NCBI GenBank assembly: GCA_029210965.1
Contig: JARGFZ010000006.1
Span: forward strand, 1-64,000
Direction: 5' to 3'
DNA from: a bacterium
Lineage (GTDB): Bacteria; BMS3Abin14
Length of the DNA stretch: 64,000 nucleotides
In this document: piece after piece, positions 44,633 to 53,548 of the stretch
How the letters are laid out: each line of letters starts with the position of its first letter
How positions within the stretch are numbered: the first letter of the stretch is position 1
Notes under the pieces: model-generated
Seen by the model: the letters and a program-made list of their open reading frames with translations, nothing else
Told to the model about the DNA's origin: nothing
Database searches by the model: none
Program-made: the position numbers and the translations under genes

Positions 44633-45123
44633 TAATTTTCAATCTCAAATCTCAGATCTCAAATCTCAAAAAGTTCCAAACCAACTGTCAGGCATTTCAC
44701 TACTCACATAAATGCGGCAAAAGCACTTAAGGCAGCCTGTCCGCCATCTTGTCCGTCGTAGCCTGAAAGGCGAAGTCGGAAGCTCGTAGAGCGACGGCGG
44801 AAGGACACAGGGCAGCCATTGACAGGCTGCTATCGCCCACTTGACAACTGACAGACATATCAGATTGCCGCGTCACCCACGACTATCTCGATGTTATCAT
44901 TCACCCCCACCTCGGTCCTCCCCCCTCAATAGGGGGAGGAAGCATTAGGAAGATGACTATTTTATACTCGCAATGACAAGCAGCTCTACTAGACACCAGA
45001 CACTGCCGTTCCCCCTTCGCGTCCTCAGCGTTAAAATCCACCTCAATTACCAGAAATATAAAGCCGGGGCGTTAGCGCCCCGGCTTTATTTGAGATCTGA
45101 GATTTGAGATCTGAGATTCGCTT
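44633..45123. other. Intergenic region with repeats and hairpins
   Basis: 491 bp without a gene. It has an ATCTCAA heptamer array just after the LolA-like gene (44641-44669), a long imperfect palindrome flanked by GGCAGCC at 44731-44820, a hairpin TCCTCCCCC...GGGGGAGGA at 44917-44941, the strong hairpin at 45060-45090 and a GAGATCT/GAGATTT array at 45090-45118 directly after nikR. Confidence 0.6.
45060..45090 (-). terminator. 12-bp hairpin terminator after nikR
   Basis: AAAGCCGGGGCG and its exact complement enclose TTAG. Runs of A and T on both sides (TTTATTT and AAATATA) let it act in either direction. It serves nikR and perhaps transcripts from the left. Confidence 0.8.
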
Positions 45124-45540
45124 TTAGAACGATCGCCCCACCGTCGCGGCCGTCAGTTTCCCATGAACCACTCCCTTGGTCCCGATGAGCCGGTCAGCTA
45201 CCTTCCGGATCTCACTGCTCTTCCCCTTCACGAGGACCACCTCCAGGCACGTGTGGTGGTCCAGATGAACGTGAAGGGTTGAAATAACGGCCTCTCCCAT
45301 CTCATGCTGGATAGAGTTGAGCTCATCAGAAAGTTCCCGCACGTGGTGATCGTAGACGAGGGTCACCGTTCCGATGGTCTCCTCATCGGATTCCCACTCG
45401 GCCTCCACAAGGAAATCCCGAATTAAGTCCCTCAGGGCTTCGGACCGGTTACTGTAGCCCTTCTCCTGTATGAGCCCGTCAAAACGCTCCAGAAGGCGGT
45501 TGGGTATGGAAACACCGAACCTGGTGGTCTTTTCCTCCAC
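45124..45540 (-). CDS. nikR: Nickel-responsive regulator NikR
   Basis: 138 residues: an N-terminal ribbon-helix-helix domain (TRFGVSIPNRLLERFDGLI) and a C-terminal ACT-like nickel-binding domain. The four high-affinity nickel ligands of E. coli NikR (H76, H87, H89, C95) are present as H79, H90, H92 and C98. It represses nickel uptake genes when nickel is plentiful. No nickel transporter is adjacent, but larB and larC elsewhere in the window need nickel. It lies 11 bp after the AT-hook protein gene, so the two may share a transcript. Confidence 0.95.
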   Translation of the reverse strand: MEEKTTRFGVSIPNRLLERFDGLIQEKGYSNRSEALRDLIRDFLVEAEWESDEETIGTVTLVYDHHVRELSDELNSIQHEMGEAVISTLHVHLDHHTCLEVVLVKGKSSEIRKVADRLIGTKGVVHGKLTAATVGRSF

Positions 45541-45551
45541 CCGATAACCTT

Positions 45552-46034
45552 CTATACCTTATCGGCGCTGTCGATCCTGGGTGGCCTGCCCCGGCGTTTC
45601 GGTGCGGCAGGTTGCGCCTTGGCTGAGGCTGCCTTGGGTGGACGTCCCCTTCGTTTCGGAGCTGCGGATGATGCCCTGGATGAGCCTGACTTGGAAGGGC
45701 GTCCCCTTTTCCCAGAAACCGGCTTGTCGTTCCTGACAGCCTTCAGGGTCCTCTTGAGACTGGCTATATTTTTTTCAACTTCCGCGATGTGTGTCACCGC
45801 TTCGGCTACCTCCGCCTCGCCCTTTTTACTCGGCTTGGTAATGTTCAAGTAGAAAAGCTCGCCAAGCTCCTGGTACAGGTCTTTTTTCTGTCTGTTGAGG
45901 GACCCGATCTCTATCTTCACCTGGGCGACCTTTGTGACTTTGTCAGCCTCACCCTTGCCCTTCTTCACGGCCTCGATCACCTTCTTGCCGAAATCCTCGA
46001 GAGCGGATTTAACCTTTTCCATTTCCTTGTCCAC
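45552..46034 (-). CDS. Coiled-coil protein with three AT-hooks
   Basis: 160 residues from a GTG at 46034 (AAAGGAG six bases upstream). The first two thirds are helical and likely coiled coil (KVKSALEDFGKKVIEAVKKG, HIAEVEKNIASLKRTLKAV). The tail carries three AT-hook cores with GRP at about 111-113, 130-132 and 149-151; the last two have near-identical KRRGRPP contexts. AT-hooks bind the minor groove of AT-rich DNA, so this is probably a nucleoid-associated or architectural protein. The 244-bp region in front is strikingly AT-rich and could be a target. Confidence 0.8.
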   Translation of the reverse strand: MDKEMEKVKSALEDFGKKVIEAVKKGKGEADKVTKVAQVKIEIGSLNRQKKDLYQELGELFYLNITKPSKKGEAEVAEAVTHIAEVEKNIASLKRTLKAVRNDKPVSGKRGRPSKSGSSRASSAAPKRRGRPPKAASAKAQPAAPKRRGRPPRIDSADKV

Positions 46035-46061
46035 GGGGTTCTCCTTTCGTAATCTGTGATC

Positions 46062-46105
46062 CATAAATCCATAAATCTATAAATCTATAAATCTATAAAT
46101 AAATA
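46062..46105. repeat. ATAAATCT octamer array
   Basis: About five near-perfect 8-bp units just upstream of the AT-hook gene. They are part of an AT-rich stretch to about 46290 that also contains runs such as TTATTTTTTTATTATC. This is the only AT-rich array in the window. Confidence 0.85.
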
Positions 46106-46308
46106 TTCTACAGGCAATTATTAATTATTCAAAACATTTTTATCGGGAATTTCCAATATTTATTAAAGGGTTAAATATGCAATTGCAGTCATAAATGTGC
46201 AGGGCAATTATTTTTTTATTATCAAAAAAATAATTGGTGCTAAAGTGCAGAAGTACGGAAGGATTTCCAATAATTGAAATTTATCTGAGATCTGAGATTA
46301 ACTGGGAT

Positions 46309-46950
46309 TTATCCCCCGAGCGCTAATTTTCCCCCATACCACACGAACCAGACACCCAGGACAACCAGAATGGCCGCGCACAGGAAAAGCACCCGGCAAT
46401 AGTGGTAGGTCCCCAGGAATTTTTTCCCTCTTGCCGCCCCCACCGAAACAAGGGTGTACCAGGCAAGGTCACCCGAAATGTGGCCCAGGAAAAAAACCGT
46501 GATACCCAGGGGGCCGCTTTTAGCTGCCGTGGTGAGAAAGGCTAATCCCACCGTCGCCCACCAGAGGGTCCAGTAGGGGTTGGATATGCTGGTAAGGATA
46601 CCAAGCCACACAGCCCGGTTGCTTCCCGCCACAGCCCCCTCCTGGGTTCCGATCCCCCCTCCTGCCCTGGCCATGGCGACCATCCCCCAACTCATCCAGA
46701 TGAGGATGGCTCCTCCCACAAGCCCGACGATGGACTGGACTGCGCCGGATTTGAGGAGGGGACCGGCTCCCAGAAAAACAAGGCTGATAAGCCCCAGCTC
46801 CAGGATGGCATGGCCCAGGATGGCCAAGGGGCCGAAGGTCCACCCGAACCGGGGAGAGTGGGCCACCGTAACTGTGAGGAGGGGGCCAGGCATAAGCGCA
46901 CCTGAAAGGGCCACTACAAAAGCTGAAGCAAAAAGCAGAGGGAGGTTCAA
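46309..46950 (-). CDS. LysE family amino-acid exporter
   Basis: 213 residues, about six transmembrane helices, with the family's N-terminal FVVALSGALMPGPLLTVTVAH. It exports amino acids or related small solutes across the inner membrane; the substrate cannot be told. Its start overlaps the endonuclease IV stop by 4 bp (ATGA). Confidence 0.88.
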   Translation of the reverse strand: MNLPLLFASAFVVALSGALMPGPLLTVTVAHSPRFGWTFGPLAILGHAILELGLISLVFLGAGPLLKSGAVQSIVGLVGGAILIWMSWGMVAMARAGGGIGTQEGAVAGSNRAVWLGILTSISNPYWTLWWATVGLAFLTTAAKSGPLGITVFFLGHISGDLAWYTLVSVGAARGKKFLGTYHYCRVLFLCAAILVVLGVWFVWYGGKLALGG

Positions 46951-47801
46951 GCCGCTCCCCCCGCGAGCTTTTTCAGAAGCTGAACCTGGGGACGATAGCG
47001 GCCATCTCCATCCGGCAGGGGCTGGGTTTCCAGGATCCCCGGAACGTTAGTGAACACTTCCTCACTGAGGATGACCCTGAAACCATTTTTTCCGATGTGT
47101 CCCTCGCCTATCCGCTCATGACGGTCCACCCTGGAACCTAGCTCCTTCATGGAGTCGTTAAGGTGAACAACTCTGATATTATCCAAACCTGCCTCACCAT
47201 CGATTCGTGTTAAGGCTGATTTGACTTTTTTTCTATCCCTCATGTCATAACCGGCGGCAAAGGCGTGGGCTGTATCAAAACAGAAACGGACACGATCCGG
47301 GAAACCCGCCAGTTCCCTTATGGCTGCCAACTGGGAAAAGGAACAACCCACGGATGAACCAGAGCCGGCGGTGTTTTCGAGGAGAATGTCCGGCCCGGCC
47401 ACATTTTCCTCCAGGACAGCCTGAACCATTTCAGCGGCCCGGCGAAGACCATCCTCCACAGAAGTATCCTTGTGGCTGCCGGGGTGGATAATAAGTTGGC
47501 CTATGCCGAGAGCCATACACCGGGTGTACTCTTCTTTTAATGCCACCAGGGAACGGATCCACAAGTCAGGATCGGGGCTGGCAGGGTTGATGAGGTAGGC
47601 GCCGTGGACAACGATGGGGAGATCCCCGTTGGCCGCCAAAGCCTCCTTGAATGCCTGGGTCGTATTGGGATCTACAGGCGGGACTTTCCACCTGCCAGGG
47701 GGCCCGGTGAAGATCTGGAAGCACTCGCACTCGTCCTCCACTGCCCTGTGAATAGACTTTTCGAAGCTACCGGATATGGATTCATGGGCACCTATGAGCA
47801 A
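46947..47801 (-). CDS. nfo: Endonuclease IV (AP endonuclease)
   Basis: 284 residues, a TIM-barrel trinuclear zinc enzyme. It cuts 5' of abasic sites in base-excision repair. Motifs are LIGAHESISG, IIHPGSHK, ILLENTAGSG, FCFDTAHAFAAGYD, VHLNDSMKELGSRVDRHERIGEGHIG; metal ligands H and E/D are in place. It is coupled to the lysE gene. Confidence 0.95.
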   Translation of the reverse strand: MLIGAHESISGSFEKSIHRAVEDECECFQIFTGPPGRWKVPPVDPNTTQAFKEALAANGDLPIVVHGAYLINPASPDPDLWIRSLVALKEEYTRCMALGIGQLIIHPGSHKDTSVEDGLRRAAEMVQAVLEENVAGPDILLENTAGSGSSVGCSFSQLAAIRELAGFPDRVRFCFDTAHAFAAGYDMRDRKKVKSALTRIDGEAGLDNIRVVHLNDSMKELGSRVDRHERIGEGHIGKNGFRVILSEEVFTNVPGILETQPLPDGDGRYRPQVQLLKKLAGGAA

Positions 47802-48083
47802 AAAAATCTCCTCCCTGTTTGCGGAAAAAGAACGCCATTATATCTAAGGTTGAAGAAAAAGAAATGTGCAAAGAGGAAGTTTTCTTTCAGTGGTCGGTGG
47901 TCGGTGATCAAAAAAATGGCAGTGCCCATTAATGAAGAAGGAAGATGTTGAGACAGGGAGGCAGGCGGAGGAAATCTGATCCTGGGAAAATCTTTGAAAT
48001 ATGAGATCTGAGATTGAAACCGACCACTGATCACGGGTTCGGGTTCGGGATTTTATCGATCACTGATCACAAACCCCCAGGAC

Positions 48084-50258
48084 TCAAGCGTCCTTACCAG
48101 TTTTGAATATCTCCAGATCATGGTGCAGCGCCTCCATGCGCTGGTGGAGATCATCAATGACCCCCTGTAGTCCGTGCACCGTTTCCTTGTTCCTCTGGAT
48201 GACACTCGTGAGGTTCTCCGTCAATCGCAGTACCTTCGCACCATTGACAACCTGAATCTCTGTGGATTCGGAAATATTTCTCACGGTGTCTGTTATTCTG
48301 GTCAGGTCCTTGTTGATCTGCTGGCTTGTCAGGGTCTGTTCCTCGGTGCTCGTCTTGACCTTCTCGGCTGCCTGCTGGATCTGTCTGGACATCTGTAAAA
48401 GCTTTTCACCTGCCTCGGACTGCTGCTCACTGAGAGCCTTGATATTTCCGACAGACTCCGTAAGGTTCTGGGTGGTTTCAAGAACCCTGTTGCTCGTGCT
48501 GGCCTGTTCAGAAGTCGTCTGGGCGATCTCCTCGATCCGGTGAGAAACAAGCAACGTGTTGTCCATGATACTCTTGAGGGCTTTGGTGACCTCTTCCGTA
48601 AGGTTGACGCCTTCGTCTACCTTCTGATTGGAATCCTCTACAGCCTCACTCGCCCTGACCACCTCTTCCCTGAGCCCATCGATCACTTCCCCGATACGGT
48701 TGGTCTGGGCCTTGGTGCTCTGGGCAAGTTCGTTGATCTCGTCCGCGACGACGCCGAACCCCTTACCCTGGGCTCCCGCCTGGGCTGCAATGATGGCCGC
48801 GTTTAATGCAAGCAGGTTGGTTTTCCCGGTGATCTCGGTAATAAAGCGCAGGATCTCATCGATCTCCTCGATACGGTCAGACACCAGGGATATGGTCTGG
48901 CTGACCTGAGCCGAACTCTTCTTGATAGCCCCCATACCTTCCCGGGCGTTCTTTGATACTTCCATCCCCTTCTCGGCCACCTGGGTCATCTGAACCGCAT
49001 CCTGCGCCGTGCTTTCCGCGGTGCCGCGCACCTGGACAATGCTTGCGCTCATTTCGTTCATAGCTCCTGCCGTTTCCTCAGCGGCACCCGACAAGGAGGC
49101 AAGGTTTTTGCTGATCTGCTCAATTGAGTTCGAGAGTTCCTCGATGGCCGTGTTGGACTCGTTCACCGAATTGAAGAGAGAATCGGACATGGAGGATACC
49201 TCTTCTATGGAAGCACCCATCTCCATGACGTTGGAAAAGCTGTCGTTTGAAGAGTTTTCAAGGACATGGATCCCCCCGGTGACCTCGTCGGTCATTTTTT
49301 TACTGCTCATTACCGATTCCATGGTTTCCGATGCCAGACCGACCTGCTGTTCGATCCCCTCCTGTACGTCGGTATAGACCTGGGCGATATTTACGTTGGC
49401 TTGGGAAATACTTTCGTAGGAAAGGTCCACTCTTTCTATGATCACGCCGAGCTGAGCCAGTGTGCTGTTCAGGTGGGTGGCAAGATCCAGGAATTCATCC
49501 CGGCTGGTAACATTTACCCTGGCAGTGAGGTCCCCGGCTCCGACCCTCACGAGCACATTAATAAACGTATTCATATGCCGGAGCAGATAGATAACGACCA
49601 GGTGAAGAAGGATGATCCCCAGGATCGAAGCAATGGCGCACTGAATGACAAGATTTTTCGTGATCTGGTTAAGTTCACTCACAATGTGACCGTAGTCCAT
49701 GCCCACTCTAACCGCACCGGCGCGCCCGAAAAGGATGGGGACAGCCACCTCCAGAACATCCCCCACCTCCTCTATCTCAAAACGGGCGATCTTGTATTCC
49801 TCCTCACCCGTTATGGGGTTAAGTCCGAGAAGGTTCTCCGAAAAGCCCCTCTTAAAGGTGCCGGCAGTCAGTTTCCCACCCGAATCCTGGACCAAAATAT
49901 AGTTGACCCCGCGGACGTCTTTATAGGTATCCGTAAGAGACTGGATCGCGGTGAAATCCCTGCTGATGAGTTTGTCCTCACTGGACCTCGCTATGGAAAG
50001 GGCGATAGCCTTGGCCTTGCTCTCAAACTCGCGGTTCATGGTCGCGCTGAAGCGGTCGCGGATGAACAGGACATTGACCACAGCCAGTACAGTCATCACG
50101 ATCACGACGACGGAAGTTATCTTCCACCCGATCGTCATCCCGATCCCTTCCTTTTTAACCGGACCAGTAGTTTTCAATTCGCGAGCTCCTATAATACCGG
50201 AAATGGATTGATCTTCTGGTTTGGGGGCTTTTGGAATGGTTTCAGGTGTGTCAATCAT
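48084..50258 (-). CDS. Chemoreceptor with periplasmic sensor domain
   Basis: 724 residues. A 40-residue polar N-terminus precedes a transmembrane helix (about 46-68), a periplasmic domain of about 135 residues resembling a single Cache or four-helix sensor (LTDTYKDVRGVNYILVQDSGGKL), a second helix (about 205-228), HAMP and a long signalling coiled coil with tip GKGFGVVADEINELAQST. There is no C-terminal NWETF-like pentapeptide. An ATG at 50138 with GGAAGGG upstream would remove the polar N-terminus and is an equally good start. It is a single gene away from the che operon. Confidence 0.92.
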   Translation of the reverse strand: MIDTPETIPKAPKPEDQSISGIIGARELKTTGPVKKEGIGMTIGWKITSVVVIVMTVLAVVNVLFIRDRFSATMNREFESKAKAIALSIARSSEDKLISRDFTAIQSLTDTYKDVRGVNYILVQDSGGKLTAGTFKRGFSENLLGLNPITGEEEYKIARFEIEEVGDVLEVAVPILFGRAGAVRVGMDYGHIVSELNQITKNLVIQCAIASILGIILLHLVVIYLLRHMNTFINVLVRVGAGDLTARVNVTSRDEFLDLATHLNSTLAQLGVIIERVDLSYESISQANVNIAQVYTDVQEGIEQQVGLASETMESVMSSKKMTDEVTGGIHVLENSSNDSFSNVMEMGASIEEVSSMSDSLFNSVNESNTAIEELSNSIEQISKNLASLSGAAEETAGAMNEMSASIVQVRGTAESTAQDAVQMTQVAEKGMEVSKNAREGMGAIKKSSAQVSQTISLVSDRIEEIDEILRFITEITGKTNLLALNAAIIAAQAGAQGKGFGVVADEINELAQSTKAQTNRIGEVIDGLREEVVRASEAVEDSNQKVDEGVNLTEEVTKALKSIMDNTLLVSHRIEEIAQTTSEQASTSNRVLETTQNLTESVGNIKALSEQQSEAGEKLLQMSRQIQQAAEKVKTSTEEQTLTSQQINKDLTRITDTVRNISESTEIQVVNGAKVLRLTENLTSVIQRNKETVHGLQGVIDDLHQRMEALHHDLEIFKTGKDA

Positions 50259-50365
50259 GCCCCCATGGTTCCATCAGACAACAACCGCTTTATACAACAA
50301 GCATTATGATAAGAAGGAAATCTATCAGAAAACATTAACCCGCACAACGGGCAGGAGGGATGTTG

Positions 50366-50409
50366 AACACAGAACGCAGAATCCAGAACGCAGAACGCAG
50401 AACGCAGGA
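50366..50409. repeat. AACGCAG heptamer array
   Basis: Six units of the AGAACGC/CTGCGTT family with one variant (AGAATCC), in the same gap as element copy C. Confidence 0.85.
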
Positions 50410-50544
50410 TATACGGATTACGGATAACGAACGTGGAACGTATCAAACATGCCAGGGAAAACTTCCGTCATTCCGGGCCCCGCCTGCCCTAGAATGGTTT
50501 AATCTGGGGACTCGGAATCCAGTTGGATATTTGATGCTTAAAGT

Positions 50545-50702
50545 TTGATGACTTCGCAAAAAGTCATCAATGCGCCCCGCGCGGGGCGCCCAAATCAATG
50601 ACTTACTCCGTAAGTCATTGATTTGTAAGGAAAGGGAAACGAACGCTTTTCCCTTTCCGTGGAGCGAAAAGTCCCGGATTGGACTTTTTGCGACTCTATC
50701 AA
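50545..50702 (-). repeat. MITE-like five-hairpin element, copy C
   Basis: 158 bp, inverted relative to copies A, B and D. Its middle stem is the longest: AAATCAATGACTTAC with a perfect 15-bp partner where copy B has U-G pairs. The flanks read AAACTT, close to the AAACCTT next to copies A and B. Confidence 0.92.
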
Positions 50703-50743
50703 GTTTGAAATTTAAATACCGATCACGGTTCACCTATTACCGC

Positions 50744-51862
50744 TCACCTCTCCTTGTACTTCATGAATTTCTTCGAGAACTGGGAGACAGCCTTGTATGC
50801 CGAATGCTTGGACTCGGCTGTGAACTGCTCAAGAAGCTGCTTCTGTTTTTTTGATATTTTGGATGGGACCTCAACGTTAATACGAACGTACTGATCACCC
50901 CTCCCCGACCCCTGCAGCCTGGGAACTCCCTTGCCTCTCAGGTTAAACACTTGCCCAGGCTGGGTGCCGGAGGGGATCTTAAGTTCCGTAGGGCCGTCGA
51001 GGGTGGGTATTTCAACCGTGCCTCCAACGGCAGCCACCTCCATCCTGATGGGCACCTCGCAGATGATATCTTCATTCTCCCTGCGAAAGAATGGGTGCTC
51101 CTGTACCTCGATCTGTACAAACAAATCTCCCGATCCGCCACCAGACAAGCCGCCGTCTCCTTCACCTCTGATCCTGAGACGGTTGCCCTCATCCACACCC
51201 GGCGGGATGCGCACAGTAAGGTTACGCTGCTTTTTTTCCCTGCCTTCACCCTTACATTTGGTACATGGATGTTCAACTATTCTGCCCCTCCCGCCGCAAC
51301 CGGGGCAGGTCCGGGACATGGTAAAGAAGGCCTGCTGGTATCGGACCTCGCCTTTTCCGTCACATACGGTGCAAACCACGGGGCTGTGCCCCGGCTCGAC
51401 ACCGTCTCCGAGACACTTTTCACACTCTGTGAGCCTAGGATAGATGATCTCTTTCTCGGCTCCGAAAACAGCCTCTTCAAAGGTGACTGCCATGCGGTAA
51501 CGGAGATCGTCCCCCCGGTACCCCCTCTGCTGGTTTCCTTGCCTGCCGCCTCCGAAGAAATCCTGAAAAATGTCAGAAAAAACATCTGAAAATGAACCGG
51601 AAAAATCGAACCCCCCGGGGAACCCTCCGTTGCCGGACACTCCAGCGTGACCGAACTGATCGTACCGACTCCTTTTTTCCTGGTCGGAGAGGATGGAATA
51701 GGCTTCGCTCAGCTCCTTGAACTTGTCTTCGGCCTCCTGGTTGTCCGGGTTTCGGTCCGGGTGGTACTGGATGGCCAATTTTCGATAGGCCTTTTTTATC
51801 TCTTCAGAGCCGGAATCACGCCCGACCTCCAGGATCTCGTAGTAGTCTCTTTGCTCTGCCAT
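50744..51862 (-). CDS. dnaJ: Chaperone DnaJ
   Basis: 372 residues from the ATG at 51862, 4 bp after the grpE stop; the upstream frame lies in grpE. J domain with HPD in IQYHPDRNP, a glycine/phenylalanine-rich stretch (GGFPGGFDFSGSF), four zinc CxxCxGxG repeats (CEKCLGDG, CTVCDGKG, CPGCGGRG, CTKCKGEG) and the C-terminal substrate-binding domains. It stimulates DnaK ATPase and delivers substrates. It ends the hrcA-grpE-dnaJ operon; dnaK is absent. Confidence 0.97.
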   Translation of the reverse strand: MAEQRDYYEILEVGRDSGSEEIKKAYRKLAIQYHPDRNPDNQEAEDKFKELSEAYSILSDQEKRSRYDQFGHAGVSGNGGFPGGFDFSGSFSDVFSDIFQDFFGGGRQGNQQRGYRGDDLRYRMAVTFEEAVFGAEKEIIYPRLTECEKCLGDGVEPGHSPVVCTVCDGKGEVRYQQAFFTMSRTCPGCGGRGRIVEHPCTKCKGEGREKKQRNLTVRIPPGVDEGNRLRIRGEGDGGLSGGGSGDLFVQIEVQEHPFFRRENEDIICEVPIRMEVAAVGGTVEIPTLDGPTELKIPSGTQPGQVFNLRGKGVPRLQGSGRGDQYVRINVEVPSKISKKQKQLLEQFTAESKHSAYKAVSQFSKKFMKYKER

Positions 51863-51866
51863 CTGA

Positions 51867-52481
51867 TCAGTTGTCTCCCTCGTTGTCTTTGTCCCCGGAT
51901 GGTGGGCCAGCCACATGAACCATGGAAGGCCTCAGGATCTTTCCTTTCAGGCTGTATCCTTTTTGAAGCTCCGAAATAACGGTGCCCTCATCGTGCTCCA
52001 GTGAGGGCAGGACCCCCACAGCTTCATGATACTGAGGGTCGAATAGACCACCAACAGCATCCACCGGCTCAAGTCCGCAGGCACCCAGAACGGAATAGAG
52101 CTGATCGCTAACCATACGCACACCTTCCAGGACACTGTCGATCCCGGCCTGATCCAGTTTTATGGAAAGGGCTCTCTGAAGGTTATCCAGAATAGGCAGA
52201 AGCTTGTAGATGAGGTTTTCGTTGGCAAAACAGACGATATCCGTTTTCTCCTTTTCCGCACGTTTGCGGAAGTTCTCGAAATCGGCCACAGCCAGGAGGT
52301 ACTGTTCCCTGAAATGGGCAGCCTGAGCTATGAGACCTTCGTATTCCTCCCTGGAAATGGTCACAGGTTCCGTCTCAACAGGCTCGTCTTTGGTAGTTTC
52401 GACTGTCATTTCTTCAATATCGGTCACCGGAACATTGACCCCGTTGCCGTTGCCTTTATCATTTCTGCCTGAACGGTTCAA
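51867..52481 (-). CDS. grpE: Nucleotide exchange factor GrpE
   Basis: 204 residues. An N-terminal polar/acidic tail, a long coiled coil (AAHFREQYLLAVADFENFRKRAEKEKTD) and a C-terminal beta domain (FDPQYHEAVGVLPSLEHDEGTVISELQKGYSLKGKILRPSMVHVA) identify GrpE. It releases ADP from DnaK. It starts with TTG overlapping the hrcA stop (TTGA), with AGGAGGG six bases upstream; the strong site makes the rare start believable. Confidence 0.95.
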   Translation of the reverse strand: MNRSGRNDKGNGNGVNVPVTDIEEMTVETTKDEPVETEPVTISREEYEGLIAQAAHFREQYLLAVADFENFRKRAEKEKTDIVCFANENLIYKLLPILDNLQRALSIKLDQAGIDSVLEGVRMVSDQLYSVLGACGLEPVDAVGGLFDPQYHEAVGVLPSLEHDEGTVISELQKGYSLKGKILRPSMVHVAGPPSGDKDNEGDN

Positions 52482-53548
52482 ATATTTCCCTCCTGGGGGT
52501 TATCAGTGTTGGTAAAGTTTTCGCTCACAGCCTCCGCTGCCGATCTGACCAAGGGGATAACCTGGTTATAATCCATCCTTGAAGGACCCATAACACCCAC
52601 AGCTCCCAAGGGTCCCGTTTCGCGGCCGTATGTCGAGACCACCAGGCTTATCCCCTTCATTTCGGTTATCCCGCTTTCAGACCCGATGAAGACCATCATG
52701 TCCTTGGCATTGATAGTCTGGTCGAGAAGGGCCACCAGACCTCTCTTTTCCTCGAACAGGCGGAAGATCCCCCTCATTCCTTCCATGTCAGCCATGAACT
52801 CCGGCATATCCAGGAAGCGGGAACCTCCTTCAAGGTAGACCTCATCACTATCCGGACCGTCGAACATTCGTTTTCCCAGGTGCAGGGCAGACTTCATCCA
52901 CAGGTCCAAACTCTCAAGGTCCTGCTCGAGGTCTTTTTCCACCCTCCCTTTCATTTCGTCCAGGCTCAAACCGGAATAACGCTGGTTCAGGTAGCTGGAC
53001 ATGCTGTCTAAAGCCTTCTGGGAGAGATCTTCCCCGGTGTGGACCAGCTTGTTGCGAGTCACACCCGATACGGAGACAAGGACTGTGAGCACCCTTTCTC
53101 TGCTGATACGTACGAAGGTAACCTTTTTGAAAAGGCTGCCTAAACGTTTCGGAGGTATAACGATTCCGGCATAACGGGACATGTCCGAAAGAATCCTGGA
53201 AGTCCACTTGAGAAGATCCTCCACTCCACCGGAAAACTGCCGAAGTGCCAGCTGGATATTTTTGGCATGGACCCGGTTATCTGAGAACCGTTGCCCCATC
53301 AGGTTGTCCACATAATAGCGGTAGGCTTTTTCGGTTGGGACCCTGCCGGCTGAAGTATAAGGCTGGCTCAGGTACCCCTCGCCCTCAAGCTCAGCCAGAA
53401 CGCTCCTCACGGTGGCCGGGCTGATGCCAAGACGGCACCGCTCCACCAGGGTCTTGGAGCCCACCTGTTCCGCTGTTCCAATATGGAACCGGATAAGTGC
53501 CATGAGTATCTCGTGATGGCGCTCTGACCACAGGGCCTGGCTCGACAT
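52478..53548 (-). CDS. hrcA: Heat-inducible transcription repressor HrcA
   Basis: 356 residues from the ATG at 53548: a winged-helix N-terminus (RHHEILMALIRFHIGTAEQVGSKTLVERCRLGISPATVRSVLAELEGEGYL) and the HrcA ligand/dimer domain. HrcA normally binds CIRCE (TTAGCACTC-N9-GAGTGCTAA). The frame is open for 44 further codons upstream, but these are translated repeat element, so the start is at 53548. Its ribosome-binding site, GAGGTGATC, lies within element copy D. No CIRCE is visible upstream. Confidence 0.95.
   Translation of the reverse strand: MSSQALWSERHHEILMALIRFHIGTAEQVGSKTLVERCRLGISPATVRSVLAELEGEGYLSQPYTSAGRVPTEKAYRYYVDNLMGQRFSDNRVHAKNIQLALRQFSGGVEDLLKWTSRILSDMSRYAGIVIPPKRLGSLFKKVTFVRISRERVLTVLVSVSGVTRNKLVHTGEDLSQKALDSMSSYLNQRYSGLSLDEMKGRVEKDLEQDLESLDLWMKSALHLGKRMFDGPDSDEVYLEGGSRFLDMPEFMADMEGMRGIFRLFEEKRGLVALLDQTINAKDMMVFIGSESGITEMKGISLVVSTYGRETGPLGAVGVMGPSRMDYNQVIPLVRSAAEAVSENFTNTDNPQEGNI

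Larger units (their letters stand above)
50259..50743. other. Repeat-filled gap between dnaJ and a chemoreceptor gene
   Basis: 485 bp without a gene. It has an AGAACGC array (50366-50409), a degenerate CATTCCGGG...GGAATCC palindrome (50470-50520) and copy C of the 158-bp element (50545-50702). A 96-codon open frame crossing the element is judged spurious. Confidence 0.65.

Noticed and set aside
44731-44820. Possible structured RNA in a long imperfect palindrome
   Set aside because: Pairing is imperfect, there is no neighbouring gene it would control, and similar sequences are common interspersed repeats. Kept only as gap content.
49266-50309. 347-codon plus-strand open frame opposite the chemoreceptor gene
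   Set aside because: It is antisense to a well-supported receptor with membrane helices, HAMP and signalling tip.
50443-50733. 96-codon open frame between dnaJ and a chemoreceptor gene
   Set aside because: Its codons lie mostly in repeat copy C. The same translated words (RGAQINDLLRKSLIC-like) appear wherever the element occurs, so it is not a gene.
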